This document shows, piece after piece, positions 17,385 through 26,688 of a stretch of 64,000 bases of DNA. Made by a program: the position numbers and the translations under genes. Location of the stretch: positions 1,364,001 through 1,428,000 of the forward strand of contig NZ_AP031572.1 of the NCBI RefSeq assembly GCF_040436315.1. Reading direction: 5' to 3'. The DNA is from Synechocystis sp. LKSZ1 (lineage in GTDB: Bacteria; Cyanobacteriota; Cyanobacteriia; Cyanobacteriales; Microcystaceae). Below the pieces are notes generated by a model, which saw only the letters and a list, made by a program, of their open reading frames with translations, had not been told where the DNA came from and made no database searches. The stretch's first letter is position 1. The number at the start of each line of letters is the position of its first letter.

Positions 17385-18428
17385 ATGGCAATTATTTTAG
17401 CAATCGAAACAAGTTGTGATGAAACTGCCGTAGCAATTGTAAAGAATCGTAACGTTTTAAGTGGCGTGGTAGCTTCCCAAATCCCGGCCCATCAAGTTTA
17501 TGGGGGGGTTGTACCGGAATTAGCTTCCCGCCAACACTTGGCTCTGATTAATCCTTGCGTGGCCCAGGCCCTGACGGAATCCCAACGGACTTGGTCTGAG
17601 ATTGATGCGGTTGCTGCTACGGCGGCGCCTGGCCTGGTGGGCTCTCTGATGGTAGGGGTAACTGCGGCCAAAACCTTGGCAATGCTCCACGCCAAACCAT
17701 TTCTGGGAATCCACCACCTAGAAGGCCATATCTACGCCAGTTATCTCAGTCAGCCGGAGTTGATGCCGCCGTTCCTCTGTTTGTTGGTTTCTGGCGGCCA
17801 TACAAGTCTCATCCACGTCCGGGGCTGTGGTCATTACGAACAACTGGGAACAACCCGGGACGATGCGGCGGGGGAGGCCTTTGACAAAGTGGCTCGTTTA
17901 TTAGGGTTAGGCTATCCTGGAGGGCCAGCCATTGATCGCGCGGCCCAGCAGGGAAATCCCCAGGCCTTTGCATTGCCGGAAGGGCGTATTTCGCTACCGG
18001 AGGGGGGCTACCATCCCTACGACTCCAGCTTTAGTGGTTTGAAAACTGCGATGTTACGTTTAATCCAGCAACTCCAGGCTAAGTCTAATGGCCCTTTGCC
18101 CGTCAATGATTTAGCGGCCAGTTTTCAGGAAACCGTCGGTCGTTCCCTAGCCCAGAAAACCATCCGCTGTGCCCTAGACCATGGTCTAACCACTATTGCC
18201 ATTGGCGGCGGGGTGGCGGCCAATAGCCGTTTACGCCACCATCTCCAGGCCCTGGCTCAGGAAAAAGATTTAAAGGTTTATTTTCCGCCCCTCAAGCTTT
18301 GTACCGATAATGCCGCCATGATTGCCTGTGCGGCGGCAGAACACTACGACCAAGGAGACCGCTCTTCCCTAACCCTAGGAGTTCAGTCTCGATTACCCAT
18401 TCAGTCGGTTCAGCAACTTTATCTATAG
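17385..18428 (+). CDS. tsaD: tRNA N6-adenosine threonylcarbamoyltransferase TsaD
   Basis: TsaD transfers the threonylcarbamoyl group from TC-AMP to A37 of ANN-decoding tRNAs, with TsaB/TsaE as partners. The 347-residue ASKHA-fold protein starts with the typical LAIETSCDETAVAIV and carries the metal-binding HLEGH motif at residues 111-115, SGGHTSL, and the GGVAANSRLR segment. ATG at 17385 matches the family start. In Synechocystis the same gene lies next to psaF, which supports the inferred relationship. Confidence 0.96.
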   Translation: MAIILAIETSCDETAVAIVKNRNVLSGVVASQIPAHQVYGGVVPELASRQHLALINPCVAQALTESQRTWSEIDAVAATAAPGLVGSLMVGVTAAKTLAMLHAKPFLGIHHLEGHIYASYLSQPELMPPFLCLLVSGGHTSLIHVRGCGHYEQLGTTRDDAAGEAFDKVARLLGLGYPGGPAIDRAAQQGNPQAFALPEGRISLPEGGYHPYDSSFSGLKTAMLRLIQQLQAKSNGPLPVNDLAASFQETVGRSLAQKTIRCALDHGLTTIAIGGGVAANSRLRHHLQALAQEKDLKVYFPPLKLCTDNAAMIACAAAEHYDQGDRSSLTLGVQSRLPIQSVQQLYL

Positions 18429-18635
18429 CTTAAGACAGGAAAAATTGACAATATTTTCAAATCAACGTGAGCAGGTTAAGCTAAATTTAAGGCATAGCTA
18501 AAAGCCATTGATATTGATAGTTAGACTTTTAGATATTGATGCTTGGTTCTTGTGAATAACCCTCGTGTCATTGATCGGGAATGTTCTTGGAGCCTGGCCA
18601 ATGGATCTGCAATCAAATAGCTTGCGGTGGACGTT

Positions 18636-19148
18636 ATGCGTTTAGTGTTTCTATTTCCGTTGGCCCTAGGCCTTGCTATCGGGGCTATCTCCCAACAGTT
18701 AGCCGATGAGATTGCTTACCTAACCGGGGCCTTTGCCGTCCTTAACCTGCTGCTGAGCTTGATTCTAGCGCCTTGGCAAGTGCAAATTATCTTGCTCATT
18801 GCCGCCTTTTTTGTGGTTCGCTACCTTTGGCTCAAGACACAGGCCCGCACGGAGGAGGAGGAGGCCCAGACCAACCCAGGCCAGAAGGGAAACCGACAAT
18901 ACCGGGGAGTGAGCTACGACGACCAGTCTCGGACAATTAATTTAGACCCGGGCCAAACGGTTAGCCGACAGTATCGAGGCGTCAGTTACGAAGGCCCTAC
19001 GGCGACGATTCCCCAGAAAAATTTGGTTCCCTCGGGTAAAGCCTCGTTATTGTCTCGTTGGGCCCTCAAGTACCGAGGGGCCAATTTAATGAGTCCTCCA
19101 GCAGCACCATCGGGCCAAGGGTCTAACGCCGAAGCCCAACAATCCTAG
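18636..19148 (+). CDS. Membrane protein with repeated DUF4278 (YRGVSY) motifs
   Basis: Residues about 1-70 are two hydrophobic hairpins (LVFLFPLALGLAIGAI; IILLIAAFFVVRYLWL), followed by a charged linker and three copies of a short motif: NRQYRGVSY, SRQYRGVSY and the diverged LKYRGANL. The first two fit DUF4278, a short cyanobacterial motif of unknown function that is usually present once. The C-terminus is Pro/Ser-rich. ATG at 18636 is chosen; GTG at 18627 is possible and adds three residues. No function can be assigned. Confidence 0.7.
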   Translation: MRLVFLFPLALGLAIGAISQQLADEIAYLTGAFAVLNLLLSLILAPWQVQIILLIAAFFVVRYLWLKTQARTEEEEAQTNPGQKGNRQYRGVSYDDQSRTINLDPGQTVSRQYRGVSYEGPTATIPQKNLVPSGKASLLSRWALKYRGANLMSPPAAPSGQGSNAEAQQS

Positions 19149-19209
19149 CCAAGCCCCCAGACAGATTGTCGGTGGAGAAAGGCCCAGCGTAGAGTGAAAT
19201 GGTTCCTCA

Positions 19210-20175
19210 TTGATTGCCATTATTGTGCTGGGTTTCTTGATTGTTCTGACCGCGGCTATTTTTTTCTGTTTTCAGAATGTGATTGTGCGGGTTTTGTTTA
19301 CTCCCCAGACTTTGCTCGGTTTCTGGCCGACGGGTGGCTTTGTCTCCCCGACACTATATCACTCCCTTTTATTACTGCTCCTACGGATGGCAGTGGTAGT
19401 TCCCCTCATGGCAACGTTGGCCCGAGCTCTTTATCCCAAGACCTGGCAGGAAATTCGGTCTCTCTCTACCCAGCCTCAGCGTCCCTTATTGCTTCAGACC
19501 CTGGCCTGTGGCTTTTTGATGTTTTTATACTTGGTTTTGCTCTACATTGCCGTTGGTCTGATTCCCACGGGTATTGCCCTGACCCTCTTTTTTTCTTATC
19601 CCGTGTTTACGGCCCTGTTGGCCTGGTATCTCTTTGGCGACCGGCCTACGGCCCTGCGCTGGTCTGTTATGGGCCTGGTGTTAGTGGGGAGTGCCTTGAC
19701 CGTGCCCCAGCGAGCATCGGGGGCCGTTAACTTGGGTTGGGGAGTGGCCATGGGCATTGCCTCTGGTCTAGCCTATGCGGGTTATACCGTTATTGCTCAA
19801 AAAAGCGTGGCTCATCTCCATCCAGTCCCCTTCACCTGGATCAGTTTTTTGACGACGCTGGTGCTGTCGGTCTTCTGCCTGAGTTTTTGGCCCCATCATG
19901 AAACCGCTTTACCCTGGTTGCCCCTCTGGATTGGGGGGTTTTGTTCGGCCCTGGTCACCTTTGTCGGTCATTTACTTCACAACTACGGCATTCGTCTGAT
20001 CGGGGCCAGTCAGGCTGCTATTATCGGTGCTACTAATCCGGCCCTAACGGCGGTTTTGGCCTGGTTTACCATCCAGGAACGGCTCACCGTTTTGCAGGTC
20101 AGCGGTATTCTGTTGGTGACGTTGAGTGTGGCTCTACTCAGTCGGCGGCTGGAACCCCAGGCCCTTATGGATTGA
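19210..20175 (+). CDS. EamA-family transporter (drug/metabolite transporter superfamily)
   Basis: This 321-residue membrane protein has ten predicted helices arranged as two EamA repeats; the second contains GASQAAIIGATNPALTAVLAWFTIQERLTVLQVSGILLV in two parts, typical of the family. Such proteins export metabolites such as amino acids or nucleosides; the substrate here is unknown. No ATG is near the start: a TTG at 19210 or a GTG at 19225 are the options, because the frame is closed by a TGA at 19195. The 3' end overlaps the convergent PPOX gene by 11 bases. Confidence 0.85.
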   Translation: MIAIIVLGFLIVLTAAIFFCFQNVIVRVLFTPQTLLGFWPTGGFVSPTLYHSLLLLLLRMAVVVPLMATLARALYPKTWQEIRSLSTQPQRPLLLQTLACGFLMFLYLVLLYIAVGLIPTGIALTLFFSYPVFTALLAWYLFGDRPTALRWSVMGLVLVGSALTVPQRASGAVNLGWGVAMGIASGLAYAGYTVIAQKSVAHLHPVPFTWISFLTTLVLSVFCLSFWPHHETALPWLPLWIGGFCSALVTFVGHLLHNYGIRLIGASQAAIIGATNPALTAVLAWFTIQERLTVLQVSGILLVTLSVALLSRRLEPQALMD

Positions 20176-20743
20176 TCTCGTAGGACTGCCAAACTCCCTG
20201 AGCATATTCGTAGCAATGACGATGTTGGGGATTCCCCGTCAGTTCTAAGTGGTCAACGCTCGCGGGGTCGAGAAGCAGGAGACAAAAATGGGCCACAGGT
20301 TCAGGGGCCGTCTGGGGCGAAGGAAAGGAAAGTTCCGGGTTTCTGGGTTGACCAGGGGCCGGCCAGAGGAATTGGGCTTGGGCAGCACTGGATAATTTCT
20401 GCCAGGCCTGATGACGGGCCGCTTGCAGAGAAGCGTCGGCTGTTTGTTCGGTCACGAGGGCCAGGCGGCCATGGAAGCGAAATTGTTCACGGGTTTTGGG
20501 AAAGTACCAGCACACTTCCCCCCAGGCACAGTAGTCGATCTGAGCCGGTTTTGGGGAACGGGCATCGGTGACAAATTGGAGTTGGTTGCTGTCGCCTAAA
20601 AATCCCCGAAAAACGATGGTGCGATTGGCTGGGCGGCCATTGGGACGGACAGTGGCTAACTGTACATAACGAGCCTGGGGCAGACTCCGATGGCGGTGCT
20701 GGGCGCGGGCTAAGAGAGAACGCCAAGGTGCTAGATTGTCCAT
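20165..20743 (-). CDS. PPOX-class FMN-dependent flavoprotein (alr4036/Npun_F5749 type)
   Basis: The 192-residue soluble protein has the pyridoxamine 5'-phosphate oxidase-like split barrel: YVQLATVRPNGRPANRTIVFRGF, then LQFVTDARSPKPAQI, where Arg/Lys residues would hold FMN phosphate, and WYFPKTREQFRFHGR. It matches the cyanobacterial alr4036-type group rather than PdxH itself, since the C-terminal PdxH signature is not seen. The reaction is unknown. It is convergent with the EamA transporter (11-base overlap) and divergent from the pterin glucosyltransferase gene. Confidence 0.85.
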   Translation of the reverse strand: MDNLAPWRSLLARAQHRHRSLPQARYVQLATVRPNGRPANRTIVFRGFLGDSNQLQFVTDARSPKPAQIDYCAWGEVCWYFPKTREQFRFHGRLALVTEQTADASLQAARHQAWQKLSSAAQAQFLWPAPGQPRNPELSFPSPQTAPEPVAHFCLLLLDPASVDHLELTGNPQHRHCYEYAQGVWQSYEINP

Positions 20744-20787
20744 AGGCTTGATCCTAGCCCATTGTTTAACCCCCTCAATTTTTTGTC

Positions 20788-21864
20788 ATGGCCCTGCTTT
20801 CACCCCTGCGTGTTCTGTTGGTTTCTACCTCGGTGGGGCCCCTGGGGTCGGGCCTCGGTGGCGGGGTCGAATTAACCCTCAAGAATTTTGCCCAGGCCCT
20901 GCGTCTCAAGGGCCATCGGCCGACGGTGTTGGCCCCCAAAGATTCAGTGCTGGAGGGGTTTGAACTCTATGAAGTTCCAGGTCAATGGCAAATTCCTCAG
21001 CAAACCCTAGATCCTCAGGCCCCCATGTGTCTACCGGACAATTCTGTCTTGGTGAATCTCTGGGAACAGGCTCGGGCGATGCAGACTCAGTATGACCTAA
21101 TCGTTAACTTTGCCTACGATTGGTTGCCTTTTTATCTGACGCCATTTTTTCAACGGCCAGTGGCCCATTTGGTCAGTATGGGGTCTTTAACCGCCATGCT
21201 GGATCGGTTTCTGCATCACGTCAATGCAAACTTTCCCCAGGCGCTAGCCTTCCACAGCCAGAGCCAAGCTGGTACCTTTGGACTCAAATCAGCTCGCTGT
21301 ATCGGTAATGCCCTAGATTTGGCCCTCTACCAATTTTGTCCCCAGCCCCAGGACTATCTTGCTTGGGTGGGACGGATTTCCCCCGAAAAGGGCCTGGAAG
21401 ATGCCCTAGCGGCCTGTCAGACGACGGGCCAAGTTCTACGCATCTATGGCAAAGTCCAGGATGAATCCTATTGGCAGGCCCTCCAGGGCCAATTTCCCCA
21501 GGCCAGTGCATATTATCGGGGTTTTCTGAGTACAGAAGCCTTGCAAGCTGAACTGCGGCAAAGCCGGGCTTTGGTGATGACCCCCCGCTGGGTCGAGGCC
21601 TTTGGCAATGTGGTCATTGAGGCTATGGCCTGTGGCGTTCCGGTGGTGGCCTATCGTCGGGGCGGCCCCAGTGAAATTGTTCGGGAGGGCCAGACGGGCT
21701 TTCTGGTGGAACCGGATAATGTGATGGCCCTGGCAGAGGCCCTAAAGAGTATCGATCACATCGACCGCCAGGCCTGTCGTTGGCAGACGGAGCAGGACTA
21801 TTCCCTGCCGGCCTTTGCAGAGCGTTTAGACACTTGGTTCCAAGCGATGTTGGCCGATGCCTGA
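20788..21864 (+). CDS. GT4 glycosyltransferase, probable UDP-glucose:tetrahydrobiopterin glucosyltransferase
   Basis: This 358-residue two-domain GT-B enzyme resembles, from memory and along its length, the BGluT enzyme of Synechococcus PCC 7942 that glucosylates tetrahydrobiopterin. Shared-looking features are the N-terminal VSTSVGPLGSGLGGGVELTL, the FAYDWLPFYLTPFF stretch, IGNALDLALY, VGRISPEKGLEDA and MTPRWVEAFGNVVIEAMACG, which includes the family EX7E motif at the nucleotide-sugar site. BH4-glucoside has been linked to UV-A response. The general GT4 call is secure; the pterin acceptor is inferred. Confidence 0.82.
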   Translation: MALLSPLRVLLVSTSVGPLGSGLGGGVELTLKNFAQALRLKGHRPTVLAPKDSVLEGFELYEVPGQWQIPQQTLDPQAPMCLPDNSVLVNLWEQARAMQTQYDLIVNFAYDWLPFYLTPFFQRPVAHLVSMGSLTAMLDRFLHHVNANFPQALAFHSQSQAGTFGLKSARCIGNALDLALYQFCPQPQDYLAWVGRISPEKGLEDALAACQTTGQVLRIYGKVQDESYWQALQGQFPQASAYYRGFLSTEALQAELRQSRALVMTPRWVEAFGNVVIEAMACGVPVVAYRRGGPSEIVREGQTGFLVEPDNVMALAEALKSIDHIDRQACRWQTEQDYSLPAFAERLDTWFQAMLADA

Positions 21865-21876
21865 ACAAACACTCAC

Positions 21877-23319
21877 TTATCCTGGAAGCGATGCCGGCTG
21901 GTTTGCTCGCCCCTGCCAGTACTGTTTCAGATCTTGACTGAGGTCGTTGGAGAGCAAAAAATTCCCTAACAAGTTAGGAAAGGCCATGCCCAGGAGCATC
22001 ATGTCACTAAAATCCACCACAGCGCCCAAATTCACCACGGCCCCTAGAAAAATAAAAGCTAAGAATAAGACCTTGTAGAGGACTAAAGACGATTCACCAA
22101 ATAAATAGGCCCAACAGCGCTCTCCGTAATAGCTCCAGGTGATCGTGGTTGAAAAGGCAAAGAGTAGAATCACGACGGCTAAAATGTAGGGAAACCAAAT
22201 CACCACGGAACCAAAGGCCAGGGCCGCCAGGGCCGAGCCATCCACAACCTCCGGCAGATCAAAGCCGTAAACCCCTGTCGTTAAAATGACCAGGGCCGTC
22301 AAGTTACAAACTAGGACGGTATCGATCAGCGGCTCTAGCATGGCCACCAGGCCCTCTTGAATTGGATTATTGGTTTTTGCCACCGCATGGGCGATAGCCG
22401 CGGCCCCCAGACCAGCATTATTGGAAAAAGCACTGCGACGAAACCCCTGGACAAAGACCCCCAGTACGCCACCGGCAAGGGCCTGGGGAGCAAAGGCTTC
22501 TTGGCTAATCAGGGCCAGGGCCGGCAGAATGGCCGACAAACGCTGGCATAAAATCCAGGCCGCCATGGCAAAATACACAATCACCATCAAGGGAATCAGG
22601 CGACTCGTCACCTGCCCAATGCGACCAATGCCCCCCAGGATCACTAACCCCGTCAGTAGAGCAAACAGCAGACCGTAGAGCCAATCATAGCCCTGGAGGG
22701 CTGGTACAATTGTCACCAGGATGGCGTAGGATTGGTTAGCCTGAAACATATTGCCGCCGCCCAGGGCCGCTCCAATACCAAATCCCGAAAAAATAATGGC
22801 CAGGATCTGGCCCAGTGTTCCCCGGCCCTGTTCCCCTAAACCGAGGGAAAGATAGAACATTGGCCCGCCTCGAATCGTCCCTGAGGGGTCAATTTGCCGA
22901 TACTTGACCCCTAGACTACATTCGACAAACTTATTGGCCATGCCCAGAATGGCCGCCACCGTCATCCAAAAAACGGCCCCTGGCCCCCCAGTTTGAATGG
23001 CAATGGCTACCCCTGCAATATTACCCAGACCAATACTGCCGGATAGGGCCGTGGTCAAGGCCTGGAAAGGCGTTACTTCCCCCTCGTGGGTCTCCTCCGC
23101 GCTGGAACGAAATCCGAGTCGCATCGCTTCTGCTAGGCCAAAAAGATTGACCAATCTAAGGCGCAGGCTAAAGAATAGGCCCCCGACTGCCAGCCAAAGA
23201 ATAATGGCTGGAACACCACCAACGGAGAAAAACAGAATGGGCTCAAGGGCCGTGACCAGGAGCGAAAAGATGGCATCTAGCCACTCTGGTAAGCTTTGTA
23301 GGGAAGAGAGAAAGGACAC
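21877..23319 (-). CDS. Alanine/glycine:cation symporter (AGCS family)
   Basis: This 480-residue protein has about 11 membrane helices and the AGCS signature: GSIGLGNIAGVAIAIQTGGPG, then FWMTVAAILGMANKFVECSLGVKYR and the NNAGLGAAAIAHAVAKT segment. Family members import L-alanine, D-alanine or glycine with sodium. The exact substrate is not readable from sequence. It starts with GTG at 23319 and is convergent with the glycosyltransferase upstream. It marks the last ordinary core gene before the polysaccharide island. Confidence 0.92.
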   Translation of the reverse strand: MSFLSSLQSLPEWLDAIFSLLVTALEPILFFSVGGVPAIILWLAVGGLFFSLRLRLVNLFGLAEAMRLGFRSSAEETHEGEVTPFQALTTALSGSIGLGNIAGVAIAIQTGGPGAVFWMTVAAILGMANKFVECSLGVKYRQIDPSGTIRGGPMFYLSLGLGEQGRGTLGQILAIIFSGFGIGAALGGGNMFQANQSYAILVTIVPALQGYDWLYGLLFALLTGLVILGGIGRIGQVTSRLIPLMVIVYFAMAAWILCQRLSAILPALALISQEAFAPQALAGGVLGVFVQGFRRSAFSNNAGLGAAAIAHAVAKTNNPIQEGLVAMLEPLIDTVLVCNLTALVILTTGVYGFDLPEVVDGSALAALAFGSVVIWFPYILAVVILLFAFSTTITWSYYGERCWAYLFGESSLVLYKVLFLAFIFLGAVVNLGAVVDFSDMMLLGMAFPNLLGNFLLSNDLSQDLKQYWQGRANQPASLPG

Positions 23320-23395
23320 TCGTCAGATAAGCCAGAATGAATTTTCTCTCACTATTATGTTCGACGATTGCTGTCAAAAGTCTTGCCCCAGTTAA

Positions 23396-25423
23396 TCAAT
23401 TCGTAGAGAAAGGAACGTCCTTAGCCTTGACAGTGGAGGTTGAAGAAAATGAAGATAGGGCTGCCACTGGGAGTTGTTTTGTTGATAGTAGCTCTCTTTT
23501 GGGTTGATACTCTGGCACTAAGTGCTTCAATACAGCCTGTAAATTTTCTAAATTTCTAGCTCTAGCAGCCTTGAGTAATTCGTTTAGAGCCGGTTCCAAC
23601 TGTTCCCAGGGTACCGTAGCTTCCTGGGCTCCATAGATTTTAGGGTGACAGGTTTGTTTAACCTTGTCGTCTTGGATTAGTAACTCCTCATAGAGCTTTT
23701 CTCCAGGGCGCAGGCCGGTAATCTCAATATCAATATCTTTGCCGAGCACTAAACCACTCAATTCGATCATGTGCTTAGCAAGGTCATAAATTTTAACTGG
23801 CTCACCCATATCGAGCAAAAAGACCTCTCCCCCTGCGCCAATGGCCCCTGCCTGAATTACTAAACGAGCCGCCTCTGGAATAGACATAAAATAACGAGTG
23901 ATCTCTGGATGAGTTAAGGTAATCGGCTGGCGTTTCTTAATCTGTTGCTGAAAGCGAGGCACAACCGAGCCCGTACTATTAAGCACATTCCCAAAACGTA
24001 CCATTATAAAGCGAGTCCGCTGCTTAGGTAGCTGAGCAAAGGCTTGGAGAATTAATTCTGCAACCCGCTTGGTCGCCCCCATGATGTTAGTAGGGCGTAC
24101 TGCTTTATCTGTAGAAATTAAAACGAAGGTTTCAACTTGGCATTGACTAGCTACCTGGGTACAGATCCAAGTCCCATAAACATTATTAATAATGCCCTGG
24201 GTAGGATTAATTTCCACGAGAGGCACATGTTTATACGCTGCTGCATGGTAAATGGTTTCAACAGAGTAGTCTATTAAAACCTGTTGTAGATGTTCTGCAT
24301 CAGTAACAGAACCAAGGCAAGCCACACAGTTTAAATCAGGATAGCAATCTCGTAGCTCTATATCAATGGAATATAGGGCAAATTCATTGAGTTCAAATAA
24401 AATTAACTGCTTAGGTTTTTGTTGAGCAATTTGACGACAGAGTTCAGACCCAATTGATCCACCTGCTCCTGTAACTAAAACCACTTTATCAGTAATACTG
24501 CAACTTAGGAGTGTCGGATCGGGCAATACTTCAGGACGACCGAGAATATCAGTGATTTCAATATCTCGAACCTGGGTAATAGAGACTTTGCCGGAAATGA
24601 GTTCACTAAGGGTTGGGATAGTTTTGACCTTCAAGCCTTGAGCTGTTAACATGGAAACCACTGCTTGCTTACGCTGGGGGGAAGCAGAAGGGATTGCCAA
24701 CAGCACCAAGTTAACAGAATAGTGTTGAGTGATTTGTGGTAATTTAACTGGATCAAAGATTTTGATGCCTTCAATGAAATGTCGCCAAAGCTGGGAATTA
24801 TCATCGACAAACGCTACAACCTCAAAAACATTATCTAGCCGTAAAGATTGAGATAGTTGAAAACCTGCTTGACCCGCACCATAGATAATAACAGGCTGTC
24901 TCCAATCTTTTTGAAAAGCAATTTTTGTTTGAGTTAAATTAGAAGTAAAAAACTTATATAAAAACCAGCGAGCAATCAACCGAATCGCTACAATAAAGCA
25001 GAGGCTCAGTAAGAAATTGATAATTTCGATGGAACGGGGAAGTTGATGAAGACGGAGGAAGACATTAAAAGCAATAAAAATTCCTTCACTGGCCAATAGG
25101 GCCTTGAGAGATGTATAAATAAAAGCTGAGTGGGTGTATTTGAGAATTCCCCTATACACTCCCATCATTTGGAAGGTTATCAGCCGCAGGGGAATAATTA
25201 GAAAAATTACTAGATAATAACGTGTCAGTAAGTCTTTATTAAAAAGGGTTTCGGTAACAATAAAAAAGGAGAAATAGAACGCCACTAAAAATAGGACTGT
25301 ATCTGTCCCATAAAGAATCAAGCGCTTCTGGGGTCTGGAAAGGTTAATAAAGGCTCTGAGTGTCTCTTTAAGAGAGACATATAAAAACATTTTGGTTTTC
25401 TTAAAAAATATTGTCAAAGACAT
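23396..25423 (-). CDS. Membrane-bound UDP-sugar 4,6-dehydratase (CapD/WbpM/PglF family)
   Basis: About four N-terminal membrane helices (first 150 residues) are followed by a nucleotide-binding domain (VIIYGAGQAGFQL) and a C-terminal SDR dehydratase domain with TGAGGSIGSELCRQI and a TDKAVRPTNIMGATKR active-site segment, where the SMK-type variant replaces the YxxxK motif as in WbpM-like enzymes. Such proteins convert UDP-GlcNAc to the 4-keto-6-deoxy sugar that starts bacillosamine-, QuiNAc- or FucNAc-type synthesis. The start is ATG at 25423; a TTG at 25438 would add five residues. The WbpL-like gene lies 34 bases upstream on the same strand. Confidence 0.92.
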   Translation of the reverse strand: MSLTIFFKKTKMFLYVSLKETLRAFINLSRPQKRLILYGTDTVLFLVAFYFSFFIVTETLFNKDLLTRYYLVIFLIIPLRLITFQMMGVYRGILKYTHSAFIYTSLKALLASEGIFIAFNVFLRLHQLPRSIEIINFLLSLCFIVAIRLIARWFLYKFFTSNLTQTKIAFQKDWRQPVIIYGAGQAGFQLSQSLRLDNVFEVVAFVDDNSQLWRHFIEGIKIFDPVKLPQITQHYSVNLVLLAIPSASPQRKQAVVSMLTAQGLKVKTIPTLSELISGKVSITQVRDIEITDILGRPEVLPDPTLLSCSITDKVVLVTGAGGSIGSELCRQIAQQKPKQLILFELNEFALYSIDIELRDCYPDLNCVACLGSVTDAEHLQQVLIDYSVETIYHAAAYKHVPLVEINPTQGIINNVYGTWICTQVASQCQVETFVLISTDKAVRPTNIMGATKRVAELILQAFAQLPKQRTRFIMVRFGNVLNSTGSVVPRFQQQIKKRQPITLTHPEITRYFMSIPEAARLVIQAGAIGAGGEVFLLDMGEPVKIYDLAKHMIELSGLVLGKDIDIEITGLRPGEKLYEELLIQDDKVKQTCHPKIYGAQEATVPWEQLEPALNELLKAARARNLENLQAVLKHLVPEYQPKRELLSTKQLPVAALSSFSSTSTVKAKDVPFSTN

Positions 25424-25457
25424 AGAATAATAGCCCAATTTCTAGAAGGTTAGCAAA

Positions 25458-26447
25458 TTAATTTTGCACAGAAGAATGTACTTTTTTTAGATAAAATTCT
25501 GTCACAGGAATCAAGAGTAAAATTAGTCCTACAGCAGCGAGTGCTCCCCACATTTTTCCGAGAAAAACTAATGCAGCAATGGTAATGGTTAACACGCCAT
25601 AGGCTACCGTAACTTGAGCATGGGACCAGCCTGCCTGATGGAGACGCTGAAAGAGGTGAGAACGATGAGCTAGAAAAATATTTTCTCCACGACGTAGGCG
25701 GATAATGAGGGTATAAATGGTATCAGCAGTCACTGGCAAGGTAATGGCTAGGGCCGACCAAGCTAATTCTGTAGTAGGAGACTGGATCAGGGCAATTGCG
25801 ACTACTGCCCCTAAAACGGTACTACCTACATCCCCCATAAAAATTTTCGCTGGTGACCAATTCCAATAAAGGAATCCCAACAAAGCGGCAATAAATAACC
25901 ACCAGATAGGTTGATTTAAGAACAACGCAATAAAACTTAATTGGATCGTTGTAATAGTTGTGATAAATCCATCTAGTCCGTCCATAAAATTATAGAAATT
26001 TACTAAAGCAGTAAAACCAATTGCAGTCAATCCTAGAGCCAATAACAATCCTCCTATCCCCAAACTATCTAGCCAGGGTTGAGGGAAATTTCCGTAATGC
26101 CAAACAGTGAGTAGAGCAGAGGCTAATTGGATGGTATAACGTAGACCAGAGGGTAAGTTATAGCGGTCATCTAAAAATCCAACAATAGCTAGAGGAGTGA
26201 TAACAAGAAATAAAAATAAATTTGGTGATAAGTTTATGTCAGGAAGCCAATTAATTAGCATTAATATAATTAGAAATGCCGCAGTAAAACCAATTCCTCC
26301 ACCCCGAGGTGTTGGTACTTGATGGGAACTTCGTTCATTGGGGATATCGATTAAGCTTTTATTTAAAGCCAAAACTTGTACTCTCTTTGTTATCAACAAA
26401 GACATGGAAAAAGACAGAAGAAGAATGATCAAAAATGGTAGCTTCAT
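25458..26447 (-). CDS. Undecaprenyl-phosphate sugar-1-phosphate transferase (WecA/WbpL family, GT4-type MraY fold)
   Basis: This 329-residue polytopic protein (about ten helices) carries the motifs of polyprenyl-phosphate N-acetylhexosamine phosphotransferases: PTPRGGGIGF, VGFLDDRYNLP with its Asp pair, NFMDGLDGF, FMGDVGSTVLGA and the C-terminal AHRSHLFQRL loop. It would transfer a sugar phosphate to undecaprenyl phosphate to start a glycan on the cytoplasmic face. Pairing with a CapD-type dehydratase and a WbpV-like reductase points to a QuiNAc/FucNAc-type first sugar, as in WbpL systems; that substrate is inferred. Confidence 0.92.
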   Translation of the reverse strand: MKLPFLIILLLSFSMSLLITKRVQVLALNKSLIDIPNERSSHQVPTPRGGGIGFTAAFLIILMLINWLPDINLSPNLFLFLVITPLAIVGFLDDRYNLPSGLRYTIQLASALLTVWHYGNFPQPWLDSLGIGGLLLALGLTAIGFTALVNFYNFMDGLDGFITTITTIQLSFIALFLNQPIWWLFIAALLGFLYWNWSPAKIFMGDVGSTVLGAVVAIALIQSPTTELAWSALAITLPVTADTIYTLIIRLRRGENIFLAHRSHLFQRLHQAGWSHAQVTVAYGVLTITIAALVFLGKMWGALAAVGLILLLIPVTEFYLKKVHSSVQN

Positions 26448-26688
26448 TGGTTGGTATTAAGATGGTTTTTGTAAAGTCGAGGTTAACTAGAAGAGATGCA
26501 TCTTCTCAATAAACCACCTAGAAAAAGCGATAATTTACTAGAGCTTGTCATTAATTAGAGGGAGCCAAGGTGTTTTTCTACTGTCTGCTATGCTTGCTCT
26601 GCCGATGCTGGTGTTATCTAATTTCAGCAGAGGAGATATCATAGATTGAAGAAACAAGTGTCAAACTACAGTGGGCGGGAGCAAGGTG

